Assembly: GCA_963920575.1 (NCBI GenBank) | Contig: OY986966.1 | Coordinates: forward strand, 3,802,130 to 3,866,129 | Source: Narthecium ossifragum | Lineage: Eukaryota; Streptophyta; Magnoliopsida; Dioscoreales; Nartheciaceae | DNA length: 64,000 nt | Direction of reading: 5' to 3' | Shown here: piece after piece, positions 31,101 to 43,399 of the stretch | Numbering within the stretch: the stretch's first letter is position 1 | How the letters are laid out: every line of letters starts with the position of its first letter | Made by a program: the position numbers and the translations under genes | Notes under the pieces: model-generated | Seen by the model: only the letters and a program-made list of their open reading frames with translations | Told to the model about the DNA's origin: nothing | The model's database searches: none

Positions 31101-33676
31101 TATACAGAATTATAGAAAGTTAAGAAATAATCATATGAAAATCGAGAAATTGCAATAGAAAAGAAAAAGGGGAGGTTTGTGATGATTTTGAAATCTTTTC
31201 TACTAGGTGATCTATTATCCTTATGCATGAAGACAATAAATTCGGTCATTGTGGTCGGACTCTATTTTGGATTTCTGACCACATTCTCCTTATGGCCCTC
31301 TTATCTCTTCCATTTCTGAGCTCGGGTTATGGAAGAAGGAACCAAGAAGGATGTATCAGTATCAGCAATAACTGGTTTTATTACGGGACAGTTTATGATG
31401 TCGGATAGAGTCTAAGATGTGGTTCAAAGTTAAGATGTCACACTATTTGTCACCTCACTGAAACCCATCTGATTGATATGATTTGACTGATCTCTGCTTA
31501 AGTATGCTCTTGATACAGATAGTATGGTGATGACTGATATACTAGCTATTGATAGAATAAGACCATCTGAAATGAAAGGACAGCACACATTGAGAATCTC
31601 TCTATACCTGATTCATAAATAATTCATCTCATTGCTTCATCTATGTGTGTGCATCCATGATTATCATCATGTATACCACATGCCTTTCAATTCTACTTCG
31701 ATGTTTGAGAGAAATTTCATGATGATAGTGCAATAATGCTATCCTGAGATAGTATTTTCATCCATTTTTCTACCTGGAGAAAATGAGTTTGTCTCTATGC
31801 TATTGGCCTGGATTGTCTTCACTTGGAGTGTGAAATTCTGAATGTGTTCGTGTTTAGACATATCTTTCTTTCTTGACTGTATCCTTCAAACTTCCAATAG
31901 TTTTCAAGTAGATTACGCAGAATATATCTCTATCTTCTTCAAAGCTTACATTACCTGCACTTTCCCTTGACTCCATATGCATAATCCCTCTTATTTAAGT
32001 TATGCTCATTATTAGTGGCCCATTGAAATTTGAATAGATTTTCGCAATGGCAACACAAATAGAAGATACTATGATTTGGCACATTTTTTAATTCCCCACT
32101 TCGAAATATCTGAGAATAACTTCGCACAAGTGGTACATAGAATTATTATCTGAATTTACTAGCACATTCTCTCTCCCCTTAATGACTTAAGGGTAATACA
32201 GATGATTATGTTTGATGGCGCATTCTCCTCTCTCCTTTGATGGCACACCCCCCCTCCCTTCAATGACTTGATATAAGTGGTATACAGAAGTATTTGTTAT
32301 TTTGATGGCACATTTTCTGCCCCTCTTTTGTAGTTGGGCCATATTTTGGAGCGACATGATACTACGGATAGAGAAAATCACCTCTGTTTTTTGTTGGGTC
32401 TCTGTTAGAAAGGTATCAAAGACCGCATAGGGAACTGCTTGCCACTCTTTGGCACATTCATTTCTTAAAGGCAGATGTGGTTCTATAACACCTAAACATA
32501 CGACAATAATAGATACTACAGAAATTTAAGAAATCTACATTATGTTTCTGGACCTATTTGTGTATGCATGCGTTAAGTTTTTTGTTAATTAACCTTTATC
32601 GCGGTATGTCATGATCTCCTAATTAGCTGACGAATTGTTTGATTCATGTCTAACTAGTATGTCATATGTTGTCCTTTCTAGAGGTTTGCTCCTGCTGCTG
32701 CAGAATTTCAGGGGGTGCTTTATGCTGTTGGCGGATATGATGGAAGGAATTACCTACTGTAAGATATATTCACTTTTTTTTTGGCTTCTATATGCATTTC
32801 TCGTTTGATGATCGTTACTTTGTCATATATTTGGTCTTTCAAGACATAAAAACGGACATCAAGTGCGTCTCATGAATGGATGCATGTAGAAGATTCAGTA
32901 CCTAAATTCTAGTTTCAACAGATGCTAATTGGAGTGATTCTAACTGTTATGTGTGACCATCCATTTAAATCTTTATATAAACTGAAATTACACGTTTGTC
33001 CTAGTTATAATCTTATACAGAATCAAAAGCGGACGGTTACAATCTCGTCTTGGTTGCATGTGGGGAAGATGAAGTGATTTGTTGTATGGTTTCTCTTCTG
33101 TGCCAGTTCTGCTGAAAGATACGATCCGCGAGAAGCTTTTTGGACTAAAATCCCAAGCATGGAAACAAGAAGGGGGGCTCACTCCATGGCGGTCTTGAAT
33201 GACAAACTGTAAGTACTTGGGAAGGTGATCCTAAGCTCTAAATAAACTGAGAGAATGGTATACGCCCATGTATCCTAACCACTAGACCCCCAATTTCTTC
33301 TTCAGATATGCAATTGGTGGGTATGATGGTGACAAAATGGTTCCGAGTGTGGAAGTTTTTGACCCCCGTCTAGCTTCTTGGTTGATGGCTGAGCCAATGA
33401 ATTTCGCTAGGGGATACGCTGCTGCAGCAGTGATTGAGACGTCCTTATTTGTCATTGGTGGACTCCAACATCAAAACAATATTGTGGACTCTGTGTGTGA
33501 TTTCTCCTCACCTTTGTGTTGCATTTTTTTGCCAAGTAGTCTCGTCTGCCAAACATAATCTCCCTTTTTCTTTATAATGACAGGTGGAATGCTACAGAGA
33601 GGGGACTGCTTGGGCCACTACTACTGGACTCGGTGCAATTGGAAAGAGATGCTTCTTCTCTGCCGCTGTTATCTAA
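25198..33676 (+). CDS. DCD domain and Kelch-repeat protein
   Basis: Ten coding exons join in phase: 25198-25372, 26863-27044, 27152-27995, 28096-28148, 29841-30186, 30388-30587, 32682-32758, 33107-33208, 33306-33492 and 33584-33676; total 752 residues. A 5' leader intron is 24781-25189. Residues about 36-165 form a DCD (development and cell death) domain: [36 protein letters not shown] and FPAQVQI. A poorly conserved acidic linker follows, then a coiled coil (about 400-443). Six Kelch repeats (about 470-752) make one beta-propeller, with [18 protein letters not shown] and LYAIGGYDG as blade markers. This matches the plant DCD-Kelch group often annotated as NS1-binding-protein-like; DCD proteins are linked to stress and cell-death signalling. 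The exon 4 acceptor uses the second of two AGs four bases apart, because only that keeps the coiled-coil frame. Introns 1, 4 and 6 exceed 1.4 kb. Confidence 0.92.
28918..29035 (-). mobile_element. Possible short retroelement 3' end in intron 4
   Basis: A T run followed by ggattagatgagcccaaagg. Similar wording occurs at 30240-30262 in the next intron (ttttggataagcccaaagg). Both look like tails of 5'-truncated LINE or SINE copies on the minus strand. No clear target duplication. Confidence 0.3.
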
Positions 33677-33726
33677 GCATGGCGATTCATTCAGTTTTTA
33701 TTGGAATTACTGACTATGGTGATGAG

Positions 33727-33963
33727 TTTTTTTTTTTTGATGAGTTGAGCCTCAAACGGCTAGCGGATTACAAAACATGATCCAGCGCCGGTCGACCGTC
33801 CTCCGGTTGTCAAACAAAACACACTCCGGAGGAACGACATGACCGGGCTATACCATCAGCAATAATATTCTCCTCCCTGGGTATCGCCCAAAACAGGACT
33901 GACCCCATTGACGAGATCTGAAGCCAAATCTCTGTAACTAGTCCCTCTATCCCCGGGGTGACC
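33727..33963 (-). mobile_element. Truncated LINE/SINE-like insertion with poly(A) tail on the minus strand
   Basis: Starts with a 12-T run, then gatgagttgagcctcaaacg, which resembles the end of the LINE at 38492 (tttgaagagttgagc). The word atggtga occurs just before the T run and again at 33963-33969, a possible short target duplication. It lies immediately 3' of the DCD-Kelch stop codon, so it may be within that gene's 3' untranslated region. Confidence 0.45.
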
Positions 33964-33995
33964 ATGGTGAGTTGGTTGGACAACAAGTATGTTTA

Positions 33996-34402
33996 GGCTC
34001 TGTTTGGCCGTGCATTGTGTTTTTTATGACCGTGGTGAGGTGTGGTGTGTTTGTAAATTGTGGTGAGGTGCGGTGCAGTAACGGCCCCAAAACTGTTTGG
34101 TATAACAAGTTAATAACTGTGGTAGAAAAGTGTATTCATGTAATTTGTTGTTTGGGTGTGTGTTTATTTTCAAATGTATAGTGTAAAATATTAGTTTGTT
34201 ATTTTATTTCTGTGTTTGTTACGCTGCAGCCAATGTGTGGTCAAATGGAAGCACTTATAAACTGCTTCTTCTCTGACGCAGTTTTAGCGTGGTCCCCACC
34301 AGTATGTTATTATTTTCAAACGGGATTTTTGTGAACGTGACTGCGTTCGATTAAAAAAAAAGTGCGTTTAGGCGGTATGAACACACACACCCAAACAGAG
34401 CC
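33996..34402. mobile_element. Tourist-like MITE (PIF/Harbinger type)
   Basis: 407 bp with terminal inverted repeats GGCTCTGTTTGG / CCAAACAGAGCC and a 3-bp target duplication TTA on both sides (33993-33995 and 34403-34405). Size, TIR wording and TTA target are typical of Tourist MITEs. There is no coding capacity. Confidence 0.82.
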
Positions 34403-34405
34403 TTA

Positions 34406-34952
34406 ATTGTACAGTTGCACACTTGTACATGCTTAACATCTTTTGTTCCTTCCACTTGTAGCACTTGCATCTCATAATTTTAGCCCTTGGACTCAACTGT
34501 TGAAAAAAAAAATATTTTTTCATCACTCCAGAGTGACCCCTAATTGGAATAAAATTTTGATAGTCACGGGTTAACCTAAGATCCAACCCTAGTGATCCCC
34601 CCACCCCCACCCCCACCCCACACACACCAAAAAAAAAAAGAAAACGAAAAAAAGGCCAACCATTGTTAGGTCAAGTTGGGTTAAGCTGGGCCGGTTGTTC
34701 CATTGTTTAGTGGGTACTACCTAGGCCTCGAAGTTGGGCCGGATTGAGCGACCAGACGTTTCGGGTTTGCTCCTCGTTATCGGATCCCTTGATAATCGCG
34801 ATTCCCAGCACCATCCCAGGTTCCCAACTTCGTCCCCGGTGATCACAGTGCGGCTTTCTTCTCCGATGAACTAGTTAGTAATCCACCCAACCGTAACCCT
34901 AGGCCTAGAAAGGAGGAGGAAGTCTTGCTTGAGTCGATTCGCCGCCGACGAC
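34406..34952. other. Upstream region of SWC6
   Basis: Contains a C/A-rich low-complexity stretch (34597-34640). The 5' untranslated leader probably lies in the last ~120 bases. No other feature is seen. Confidence 0.5.
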
Positions 34953-36852
34953 ATGGACGAGGAGAACACCGGGCCCTTCCGCCGGACCTCTAGCAGGACG
35001 AGAAAGGTGGCCTCCAAGATGGTCGCCGCCCTCTCCAGCACTGACAACCGCACCCAGGTTTTGATTCATCTCCATACATCTTCCTCTGTTCGATTGCGAA
35101 GGATTATGTGCTCGTATTTCTCAATCTTGGTACCATTGTTAGTAGTTTCCATCTTGATAGACATGTTAATTGCTTGTATTGCTATCTGTTAAGGCAGCGC
35201 TGGCTCGTCTAGAGGCTCTGGAGAGCGACAATGCCGGAGCTGAGGTTCTGGAAGTGAATGATGATGAAGATGCTTCTCTCGACGATGATGACCAAAGTAA
35301 GCCCTCGTTACCATGCTTCTACCGCGTTTTTGATTTTCCATTGGTACTTCATTTTTAGTAGCATATTTTGATTGCTGACACCATTTGATGGCTCGGAGGA
35401 CCAATTTTGTCATTCTACTAAATTGATTCTTAAGAAATGGTCAAATGAATTGGTGGATATAGTTCACGTTCTCATATTCTATGAGCTACTCACAGAGGTT
35501 GAACCATTTAGGGTCCGTTTGGTATGCTTATCATCAACAATTTATCTTGGTAGATAACAGCACGATTTTAGATACCGTTTTATTGTTTCTGAGCAGAAAT
35601 TGAGTCAAAATTGTCGCTCTCTGATGTACTGTGAATGATTAATGGAATCGTTTTTAGTTTTTCTTATTGTGGAATGCACTTAAAGGGAATCAATGCTTCA
35701 GTTTTCCACAACAGATTCAATTTGTTGTTTGAGATCCTTGTTGCAATTTGAGAATCAGAGAGAATAGGTCAACCTTACAATACAAAGAATCTTTGACTCG
35801 TGTAGGAGTTGAGGAAAGTTTATGCTGCAATTGTTATTTGTTAGTTGAGGAAAGTTTATGCTGCAATTGTTATTTGTTAGTTGAGGAAAGTTCATCCAAG
35901 ATAATGTATTAATACCTTTGCATCAAGTTAGTAATGTCATATCTTCTGTTACCACAATTATCAAGTTTTTTCCATGCATAGTATTTTTGGAAGCAAAATG
36001 TCATGTATTATTCTCTTGCCAATCATTTGCTAGCAGAACACAATATGCAGTACAATATCAAATTTCTAGATACAATGTGATCGCAGATATTTTCTTAAAA
36101 CTCAAAATAGGTAGAACCGTGCCCATGCTAAATACTTGTGATGTGCCTCTTACGTAGTTAATGTTGTGCTTATTCTCTTGCAAATCCGTTATTTTCATAA
36201 AACTTAAATTAGGTGAATGGTGCCCATGCTGAATAGTTTGGAGGTGTTTGCATGGTACATTTTGTATAATACAGTAGGATTCTGAAATTCAAAAAAACAA
36301 GAAAACGAACTCCATCCTTTCAAACGGCTCCTCCTTTAATGGTTGACATTGGATTTCAGATCAAGGTCCTATGGGCTATGTCTCGTGGAACAAACTGCCA
36401 ATGCTTCTTTAAATTCCATTCCATACATGTTTGACGCAACGATAACAGCTAGTTTATTCTTGTAGTATACATAAAGAGACAAGCCAAGAATACAAAGCGC
36501 AAGACAAGACAGGCAAAAGCTCTGGAGAATGCAAAGAAGGCACCCAGGACATTCATGGAGCTGCTGCAAGACGTCCGTACTTAATCTTATTTCGAATGAA
36601 ATATTGTTACAAATCATATTCTCACAATAAATTGTGTTTCTGAAACAGGCGAATCTGGAAGCATTGCCTCCGCATGTACCCACCTATTTGAGGGCTGCAG
36701 TGGGTCCTCCAAGTTCTTCTTGCCGTCGACATTTCTGCAGTGTGTGTGGTTTTACTGCTAACTACACTTGCGTGAGATGTGGAATGCGATTCTGCTGCGT
36801 TCGTTGTCAGGTTATACACAGCGAGACCCGGTGCCTTAAGTTTGTAGCCTGA
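34953..36852 (+). CDS. SWC6: SWR1 complex subunit 6, zinc-finger HIT protein
   Basis: Four exons, 34953-35057, 35194-35296, 36466-36572 and 36649-36852, join in phase to 172 residues; Arabidopsis SWC6/SEF has 171. The order is a basic N-terminus (SSRTRKVASKMVAAL, DNRTQAALARLEALE), an acidic stretch, a basic block KRKTRQAKALENAKKAPRTF, the conserved LPPHVPTYLRAAVGPPSS, and a C-terminal HIT zinc finger with cysteine pairs CSVC, CVRC and CCVRC plus a final H...C, ending KFVA. SWC6 is part of the nuclear SWR1 remodeller that deposits H2A.Z; in Arabidopsis it represses flowering through FLC. The ATG chosen gives the family start. A second, upstream in-frame extension lacks an ATG. Confidence 0.95.
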
Positions 36853-37880
36853 GGCTGGGCTCGATTGCAGTTTATGGGGAGTGCTTAGAATCAGGCTCGC
36901 GATGGAGGTTTTTCTCCTTTTGTACGTAGCATGATATTCGATACTGCTCTGTAATTGTTGCTGTATGCGAGAACAACAATAAGTTGTCAAGCCTACTTCA
37001 ACAATTGTGTAACAAAATTTCTGACACTTTGTCAATGTTGATACCTTCATACCTTTCTTATCGCATCGGGTTGGCTATTGTTATTTATGAGCATGAGTCC
37101 TTAGCTCCCTGAAATACAAGGATATTGCTAAACACACATTGTTTTGATAGGTACACTCTTTTCGTGGAGGTGGTACTCTACATGCAGAGAGAAATATTCC
37201 AAGTATTGCACTATCCCATCAATTATTGAAGGATGATGAACAGAACTTCCTTTCAATCTTCTGTCATCACCTCCTTCCAAGAATTCCTTCATCTTCATCT
37301 AAAGGTACGAAATGTATGTATCCTTCCCTCAAACACGATCTTAGTGTTCTCATCCTAACCTCTATATAGTTAATCATTTGGGCTATGTTAAAGATTTTTT
37401 CCCCCTTCTTTTTCTAGTATTCTTATCCTAACCTTTATATTGAAATGTTGAAGATGGCACCAACCTTTTGTGATGTCTCAGCAACCACTCCTAGACTAGC
37501 AACTCCCTCAAAGGCCAAAGCTTCCTACTTTTGCACTATATGAATCCTACTTCTCACTTGCCTCAGGTCCTCAGAAGAGGCAACAAAGCAGTCACCAAAA
37601 CACCCTTTTCTCCTTCCTATATATCTCACCGACTCTCCTATCGAACTAACGTTCCAAACTAGTTTGATTTTTCATGTCAGCTTCTTTTTTAACCGATCTC
37701 CAACTCTCGCCGTCATGCATTCCTACGTCTCTTATTAAGGTTGGTGGCCTCATAACTTGTTCTCAACTATGCTCCATCTAACCTTCTTAAATCCCTTTTC
37801 TCCAAAAAAGACTAGTTTTGATCCTTTACTTCTCATTTACTATGACTCCACACCAGCCTTCCACCTCTAGAGTTAGAAAG
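36853..37880. other. 3' flank of SWC6 and unrecognised intergenic sequence
   Basis: The 3' untranslated region of SWC6 probably runs to about 37040. The rest has no ORF of note and no repeat that I can identify. The boundary with the LINE remnant that follows is uncertain. Confidence 0.45.
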
Positions 37881-38533
37881 TTTGATCAGGGTCTATCTCG
37901 TGCGCTGCATCGGTCTCTGCATCACCCCTTTGCCAGGGTATCAAGGATGGTGTGCTAATTTATGTTGGTATCTCATGTCGCGCTCTGCGTCATCGCGGCC
38001 GGAACTGGGCCATTGTTGGGTATGGCTTGTGGGAGATGTGGAAGGACATGAACCAAATCATATTCGATGGTCATGAGGACTCTTTGGAGGCCTTAGCTTG
38101 CAGAGTTCGTCGCCGTCTGGCAGAGGAGTTCCTACTGTCTGCTTTTGGTGGTCCGCAAGATGGTGCGTGAGCGGTGGAGGATGTAATCTTATGGGTCGAT
38201 GCATCGGTGTCACTTAATCTTGGAGATGCAACTATCGGTGCTGTTTGTTTATCTAAAGCAGGGGAGGTTGGCTGGGCTACAGGTGTTGTGGTTGGAAGGG
38301 TGTGCTGATGGTGAGATGTCGGCGATTGGGAAGGCTCTTCAATGGGCTTATGAGGGGAGGGTGGGGTGGTGTTGTGCGCGGGGGGACGGCGCAGTCTATT
38401 TGGGCGTCTATGCTTATGTTGAACTCGGTTGTTTTGGTGGCGGTGCCATGAGTGGTTGTTGCTAAGGTGGATGATAAAGCTAGGCGTTGTATTTTTTTTG
38501 TTTGAAGAGTTGAGCACAAGGCTAGGTTACAGA

Positions 38534-41500
38534 CTACAAACTGCCCAGTAGGGCATCTAGTCCATTCTCAATGGACCAAACAAAATCTTTCCTAGAGATG
38601 CGACAAAAACGAGCGACCTGATCCGCTCTAATATTGTAAGACCTTGGAAGATGGAGGAATAGTACCGAATCAAAACCCAAGACAAAGAGCCAGATCTGCT
38701 TAGCCAGCCCCTCAACCTCCTTAGGCCACAATCGAGATCCGTTTAGGATCTGAATTGTCGCCAATGAATCAGATTCCACCACAAGTCTAGATAGCCCCCT
38801 TGCACGAGCCTCCCTTAGCGCAGTAGCCACGCCCTCCATCTCACCTTCAAGAGGGGAACATGCAACGACATGTAGTCCCACCATCCACGTGGGTGCATCA
38901 GAATCTCCCAGGCCAATCACCCCAACTCCCGCTAAGCCGGAGAACCTGTCAAAAGATGCATCAGTCTGTATTACATACAAACCCGTCCTCCCTCGTGCTG
39001 GCCTTTCCTCCTTGGACCTACGTTCCAGGAACTCCATTGCTTGCCTCCGAACCTTACAAGCCACAGCTTCAGCCGTACCACCATTGCTATTAAACACAAG
39101 TCATTTCGGTCCTTCCAAACCAGCCAAGCTCCATAGCACAGTAAGGACTTCGTCGTCCTGCATTCATCTCGAGAGGAAGAGGCCAAAATGAGCTGAAGTA
39201 GCCTATCAGGATCCCATCCTGGAAGAGGCAAGCCTTCCCTGGCAAAGGCAATCTGCGCCACCCTTCGCGCAAATGGGCAACCAAAGAGTGCATGAGCTAT
39301 CGTCTCTGGCTCTCCCCTGCATCTTGGGCAGTCCAGATCCGAGGTGAGATGAAGTCTCCATAGATGGCTGTAGACCGCAATCCTGCCTCTAAGGACCTTC
39401 CAGAAGAACTGCTTCAACCGAGGGCCTATTGGCAACCTCCAGACGGCAGACCAGGGACCATCTTCTTTGAACCTCAGCGGAAAATGTTCTTGGAGTAACA
39501 TCAAGTAGGCTAAGGCCGAGGTAACACAGCCGGAGCCGTTGAACTCCCACCTTGATTTGTCCGATCCTCTTCTAACTGGGATTGAGAGGATGCTATCCAC
39601 AAGCGTCGGGTGAAAAAACTCCAGCAGTCTTGATCTATTCCATACCTGGTCCTCCTGGAAACCATCGACGAGCAGCCGGGCTGGTAACGAGTCAACAACA
39701 ATGAAAGTGGGCCATCTGGAGAAGGAGACATCACCACACCAGGCATCATGGAGAACGTTGATTCTGCTCTGGGTGCCAACCGACCAGCGAATGCCTTTCC
39801 TCATTTCCGCCGCTGCAGAGCATATGTGACGCCAGTGCAACGACACCGTCCGGCTACCTGTGAGGAGAGGAAGGGGGCCGGACCAATGATACTTAGCCTT
39901 TGTGAATTCTTTTCAGACATTAGTGCCATCATCAAGGAAGGAGGCCACCCTCTTCATTTTTAAGGCCTTCTGCCATAAATTAAAATCTCTCACCCCTAGA
40001 CCTCCGAACTCTTTGGGCATGCAGACATCCCTCCACGCGACGTTGGAAACCCCCGACCGACGTCCACCCCATAAGAAATTACGGCAGATCCTTTCCATCC
40101 TCGCAATGACACCGACTGGAAGATGTGTAGTGGACATGACAAATGCAGGGATGGCCTGTAAGACAGACTTGAGGAGCACCACCCGGCCAGATTCAGAGAT
40201 CAGCTTCCCCTGCCAGGAAACTATCATGTTGACCATCTTATCGAGCAACTCCGACACATCTGCCATCGTAACCTTACCAACGCATATGGGTGCACCAAGA
40301 TAGGACCAAGAACCCGTAGCCTCCATGAGTCCAAGAATGTGGCATATCGTACTCCTGCGCTCCGGAGGGTGCTTGGTGAAAAACGAATGCTCGACTTGGC
40401 CACATTCATCTCAAGTCCTGATAATTCCTTGAAAGAGATCAAAAGTTGCTTGAGTCTCCTAGCTTCTGAGCAACTCGCCGTCGACACCACCAGACAATCG
40501 TCTGCATACAGTAGATGAGAGAGAGAGAAGCTGGGGTCGTTATTCGCAAACCTTGAAGGCCGGAGGAAGGATCCTTGAGCAATCTGGACAGCACCTCCTG
40601 TACAACTAGGAACAGGTACGGCGATAGGGGATCCCCTTGCCGGATGCCACGGTTAGAGGTCAGCCGGCCATGTAGCCCACCGTTGAGAATGAAGGAGAAA
40701 CGAGGGGCCACCACACATGCCATGGTCCATTCGATCCACCTAGCAGGAAAGTTCATGGCCACCAGAACCGCCCTAAGGAAATCCCAGTTCACACTGTCAA
40801 AAGCGGCGTGAAGGTCCACCTTAAGTACCATTAAGCATCTGGTGTTCGGTGCGACGTGCATGGAATGAGGACCTCCTTGGCAGTGTCAATATTGTCGTGG
40901 ATGCACCTATCCGAGAGGAACGCCGACTGCTCGATGCCAATGAGATCATCCAGGACAGGTTTCATTTTGTTGGCAAGGATAGAGGTTATAACCTTGTATC
41001 CCACATTGCATAGGCTAATTGGCCGGAAGTCCTTTACTCTCTTTGGAAATTTGCATTTTGGAATGAAAGAGATGAATGTCTCATTCCAGCAAGGGGGAAG
41101 GCGAGCAGAGTGGAAAAATTTACGGATCAGCTCCAAGAAGTCTTGCCCCACAACCTCCCAGCATTCCAGATAGAATTCGACAGGCATGCCATCTGGAACT
41201 GGTACCCTATTCCGACCCATATTCTTCAGCACCTCCAAGACCTCTGCCTATGTGACCTCGGCCAGCAGTGACTCAAAAGAGTCCACATCAACCATCGGTA
41301 ATGTGGGCAGCTCAAGTTCAGGGTGGGCATGAGAATTTTGCGACCAGAGCTTGGCATAATGGTCCACAAAGACATCTCCCATTATAGCTGGGTCCGTGAC
41401 TCCCTCACCATCAGCTCCAATGACTTCTTTGACCTTGGATCTACATGATCTCCCAGCAACAAGACGGTGGAAGTAGGTTGAGTTCCTATCCCCTGCCTGA

Positions 41501-41546
41501 AGCCAGACCTTCCTCACACGTTGTGCTGCTTTGGCCTCTTGCTTAC
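38534..41546 (-). pseudogene. LINE-B ORF2, reverse transcriptase to RNase H part
   Basis: Minus-strand pieces follow L1-type ORF2 order. RT: FRPISLCNVGYKVITSILA, DSVNWDFLRAV, GIRQGDPLSPYLF, and YADD in a shifted frame near 40500. Then the zf-RVT finger (CPRCRGEPETIAHALFGC), then a ribonuclease H domain with its acidic set (QTDASFD, LEGEMEG, VESDS, IRADQVA) ending at 38534. Breaks seen: TAG at 41248-41250, TGA at 39913-39915, and frameshifts near 40860, 40520, 40340 and 39090. Homology continues on both sides of each break. Confidence 0.9.
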
Positions 41547-43058
41547 TGATAAGACGTGAAAAGTACACAAATCACCCTTTTAACTAGGTCTCGTTAGTCT
41601 CCGAGCAATGCTATTTTGATTGTCTTTTCCCCATTTCAGGCTTAAGGACCCTCAACGAAGATTAGATCAAGTTTGGTGCTAAAACGAACAAATAAAGAAC
41701 CTGCTAGGAGCAAAAGAGCAAATGAGTAAAGATGGACCATCTTTGACATCAAAATTGTACCTGCTCAGGAAGAATTAGATGATGTGCTATACATGGTTGG
41801 AAAGCTCCTGAAGTCTAGATTCTAGAACTTTTTACGGTTCGTGATTTAGAGTTTACTAGAGAAAGATATGCTATTTTTAGTACAGAGGTGCAGAAGAAGC
41901 AGTTACGGAAAACCAGATCGATCTCATCCCAAAGGAGATCGATCTCCTTGGGCGCTGCGGGGAAAATAAAAGGAAGCTGACTAATCCGAGTTAGGGTTTG
42001 TCTTAGGCTATAAATAGCCTTCTTTGGGGGCGTTTTGGCAACCTTCCATGGCCGAATTTTGCTAATCTCTTAGGGTTTCTCTTAGTTTCTTTTCCACAAA
42101 TTAGGTTAGATCTTTAGTGGAAGATCCATGGGTGGAGCGTGGCGACAACCTTCATCGACGGATCTTCTTCCTAAGATGAGTAACTAAACCCTAGCTTTGG
42201 GATTTTATGATGTAATAAAGTTATTTATTAGGGTTTTCTATAGATTATGAGTTGTAAATCATACGTTTGATGATTGAATGGATTGTTTTTATGTTCTTAT
42301 CTATTGGTGTGATTATTATTATATGTTAGATGAATGATTTGTTCCTATATGCCCTAGATTTAGGTCTTGTGCATGTTAGGGCTTGAGATTAGAGATTCTC
42401 ATCAAACATCCGTGCTAGGATCATGGATGTGAGGATTTCCTTCTCAAGATTAAGAGCCTTGTAATGCTATGACCATTACACATAATGCTAGAACCATTAT
42501 GACCGCTTCTTAATCCGCTATTCATCATTATTCGAGATTAGGGATTTCGTATGTGCTAGAACCACAATGCTAGTGCCAGAACCACTAGGTTAACTCTAAT
42601 TCTTGATACATTCTAGTAGGCGATCTCAAGGTGCCAGAACCATCTTGATTATTTACCAATATCCATTCTTGATATTATCCCCGACGTCTTCGTTGAGCGG
42701 TAGGACTTCTAGCCATTCACCTATCGACAACTTGAAATCATCTAAGTTGATTTATCTGCTCTTATCTTAGTAATACCTAGTAAGTTCTTTATTATTGATT
42801 AGAGTTCCTTGGCATTATCTTATCTATTAGTACTCTTTTCGTATTTGTTTAGTTCTAGATAAAAACCCAAAAGATTATCTTTTTTCCAACTCCTTGGTTA
42901 GGAATTATACCTAGTATACGACTTAAACCATTAGTTCCCTGTGGATTCGACTCGGACTCATTGCTATCTACCCATAAAGTAGTTAGTTAGTGATTCGGAT
43001 TATAAATTTCTAATTTTAGCGTACTTGTTAAGACTACGACACTTTTTAAGGCGTGTCA
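41547..43058 (+). repeat. 5' LTR of the Athila-like element
   Basis: 1512 bp, TGATAAGACGTG to GGCGTGTCA. Contains two agatcgatct palindromes (41914-41950), a TATA box (42008) and repeats of the word tgctagaaccat (42470-42640). Confidence 0.93.
42008..42017 (+). promoter_or_regulatory. TATA box of the Athila-like 5' LTR
   Basis: CTATAAATAG about 60 bp downstream of the palindrome pair. It is conserved at 17060 in the related solo LTR and at 48120-48130 in the 3' LTR. Confidence 0.75.
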
Positions 43059-43064
43059 AAATTT

Positions 43065-43082
43065 TGGCGTCGTTGCCGGGGA
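43065..43082 (+). promoter_or_regulatory. Primer-binding site, tRNA-Asp type
   Basis: TGGCGTCGTTGCCGGGGA, six bases after the LTR end. It differs at one position from the TGGCGCCGTTGCCGGGGA site that primes Athila-type elements from tRNA-Asp. Confidence 0.8.
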
Positions 43083-43399
43083 ATTAATTAGGGTTTTAAG
43101 TTGTTTACTTAGTGTAGTTGCTTCCAACTAGTTGTTTCTTTTGTTCTTATTTATTTATAAAAAAAAACACGAAAATCATAAAAAAAAAAATTAAAATTTA
43201 AAAATACAAAAATAGAATTTGTGCTAACATTTCTATATCTTTGTGTTGATAGAAGACACCGCCGTGCGAGATTTGACAACATCTAAGCGACGACGGGCGT
43301 CTCAATTTTGGACCATCCACTGTAACGTATTTCTATCTTTTTGGTGTGATCCTTGATTGCTTTAATTGATATACATGGCCGATAAGTATATGCCACCGG

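Noticed and set aside
38071..38517. Minus-strand His/Thr/Pro-rich ORF
   Set aside because: Opposite strand of the degraded LINE-A RNase H reading.
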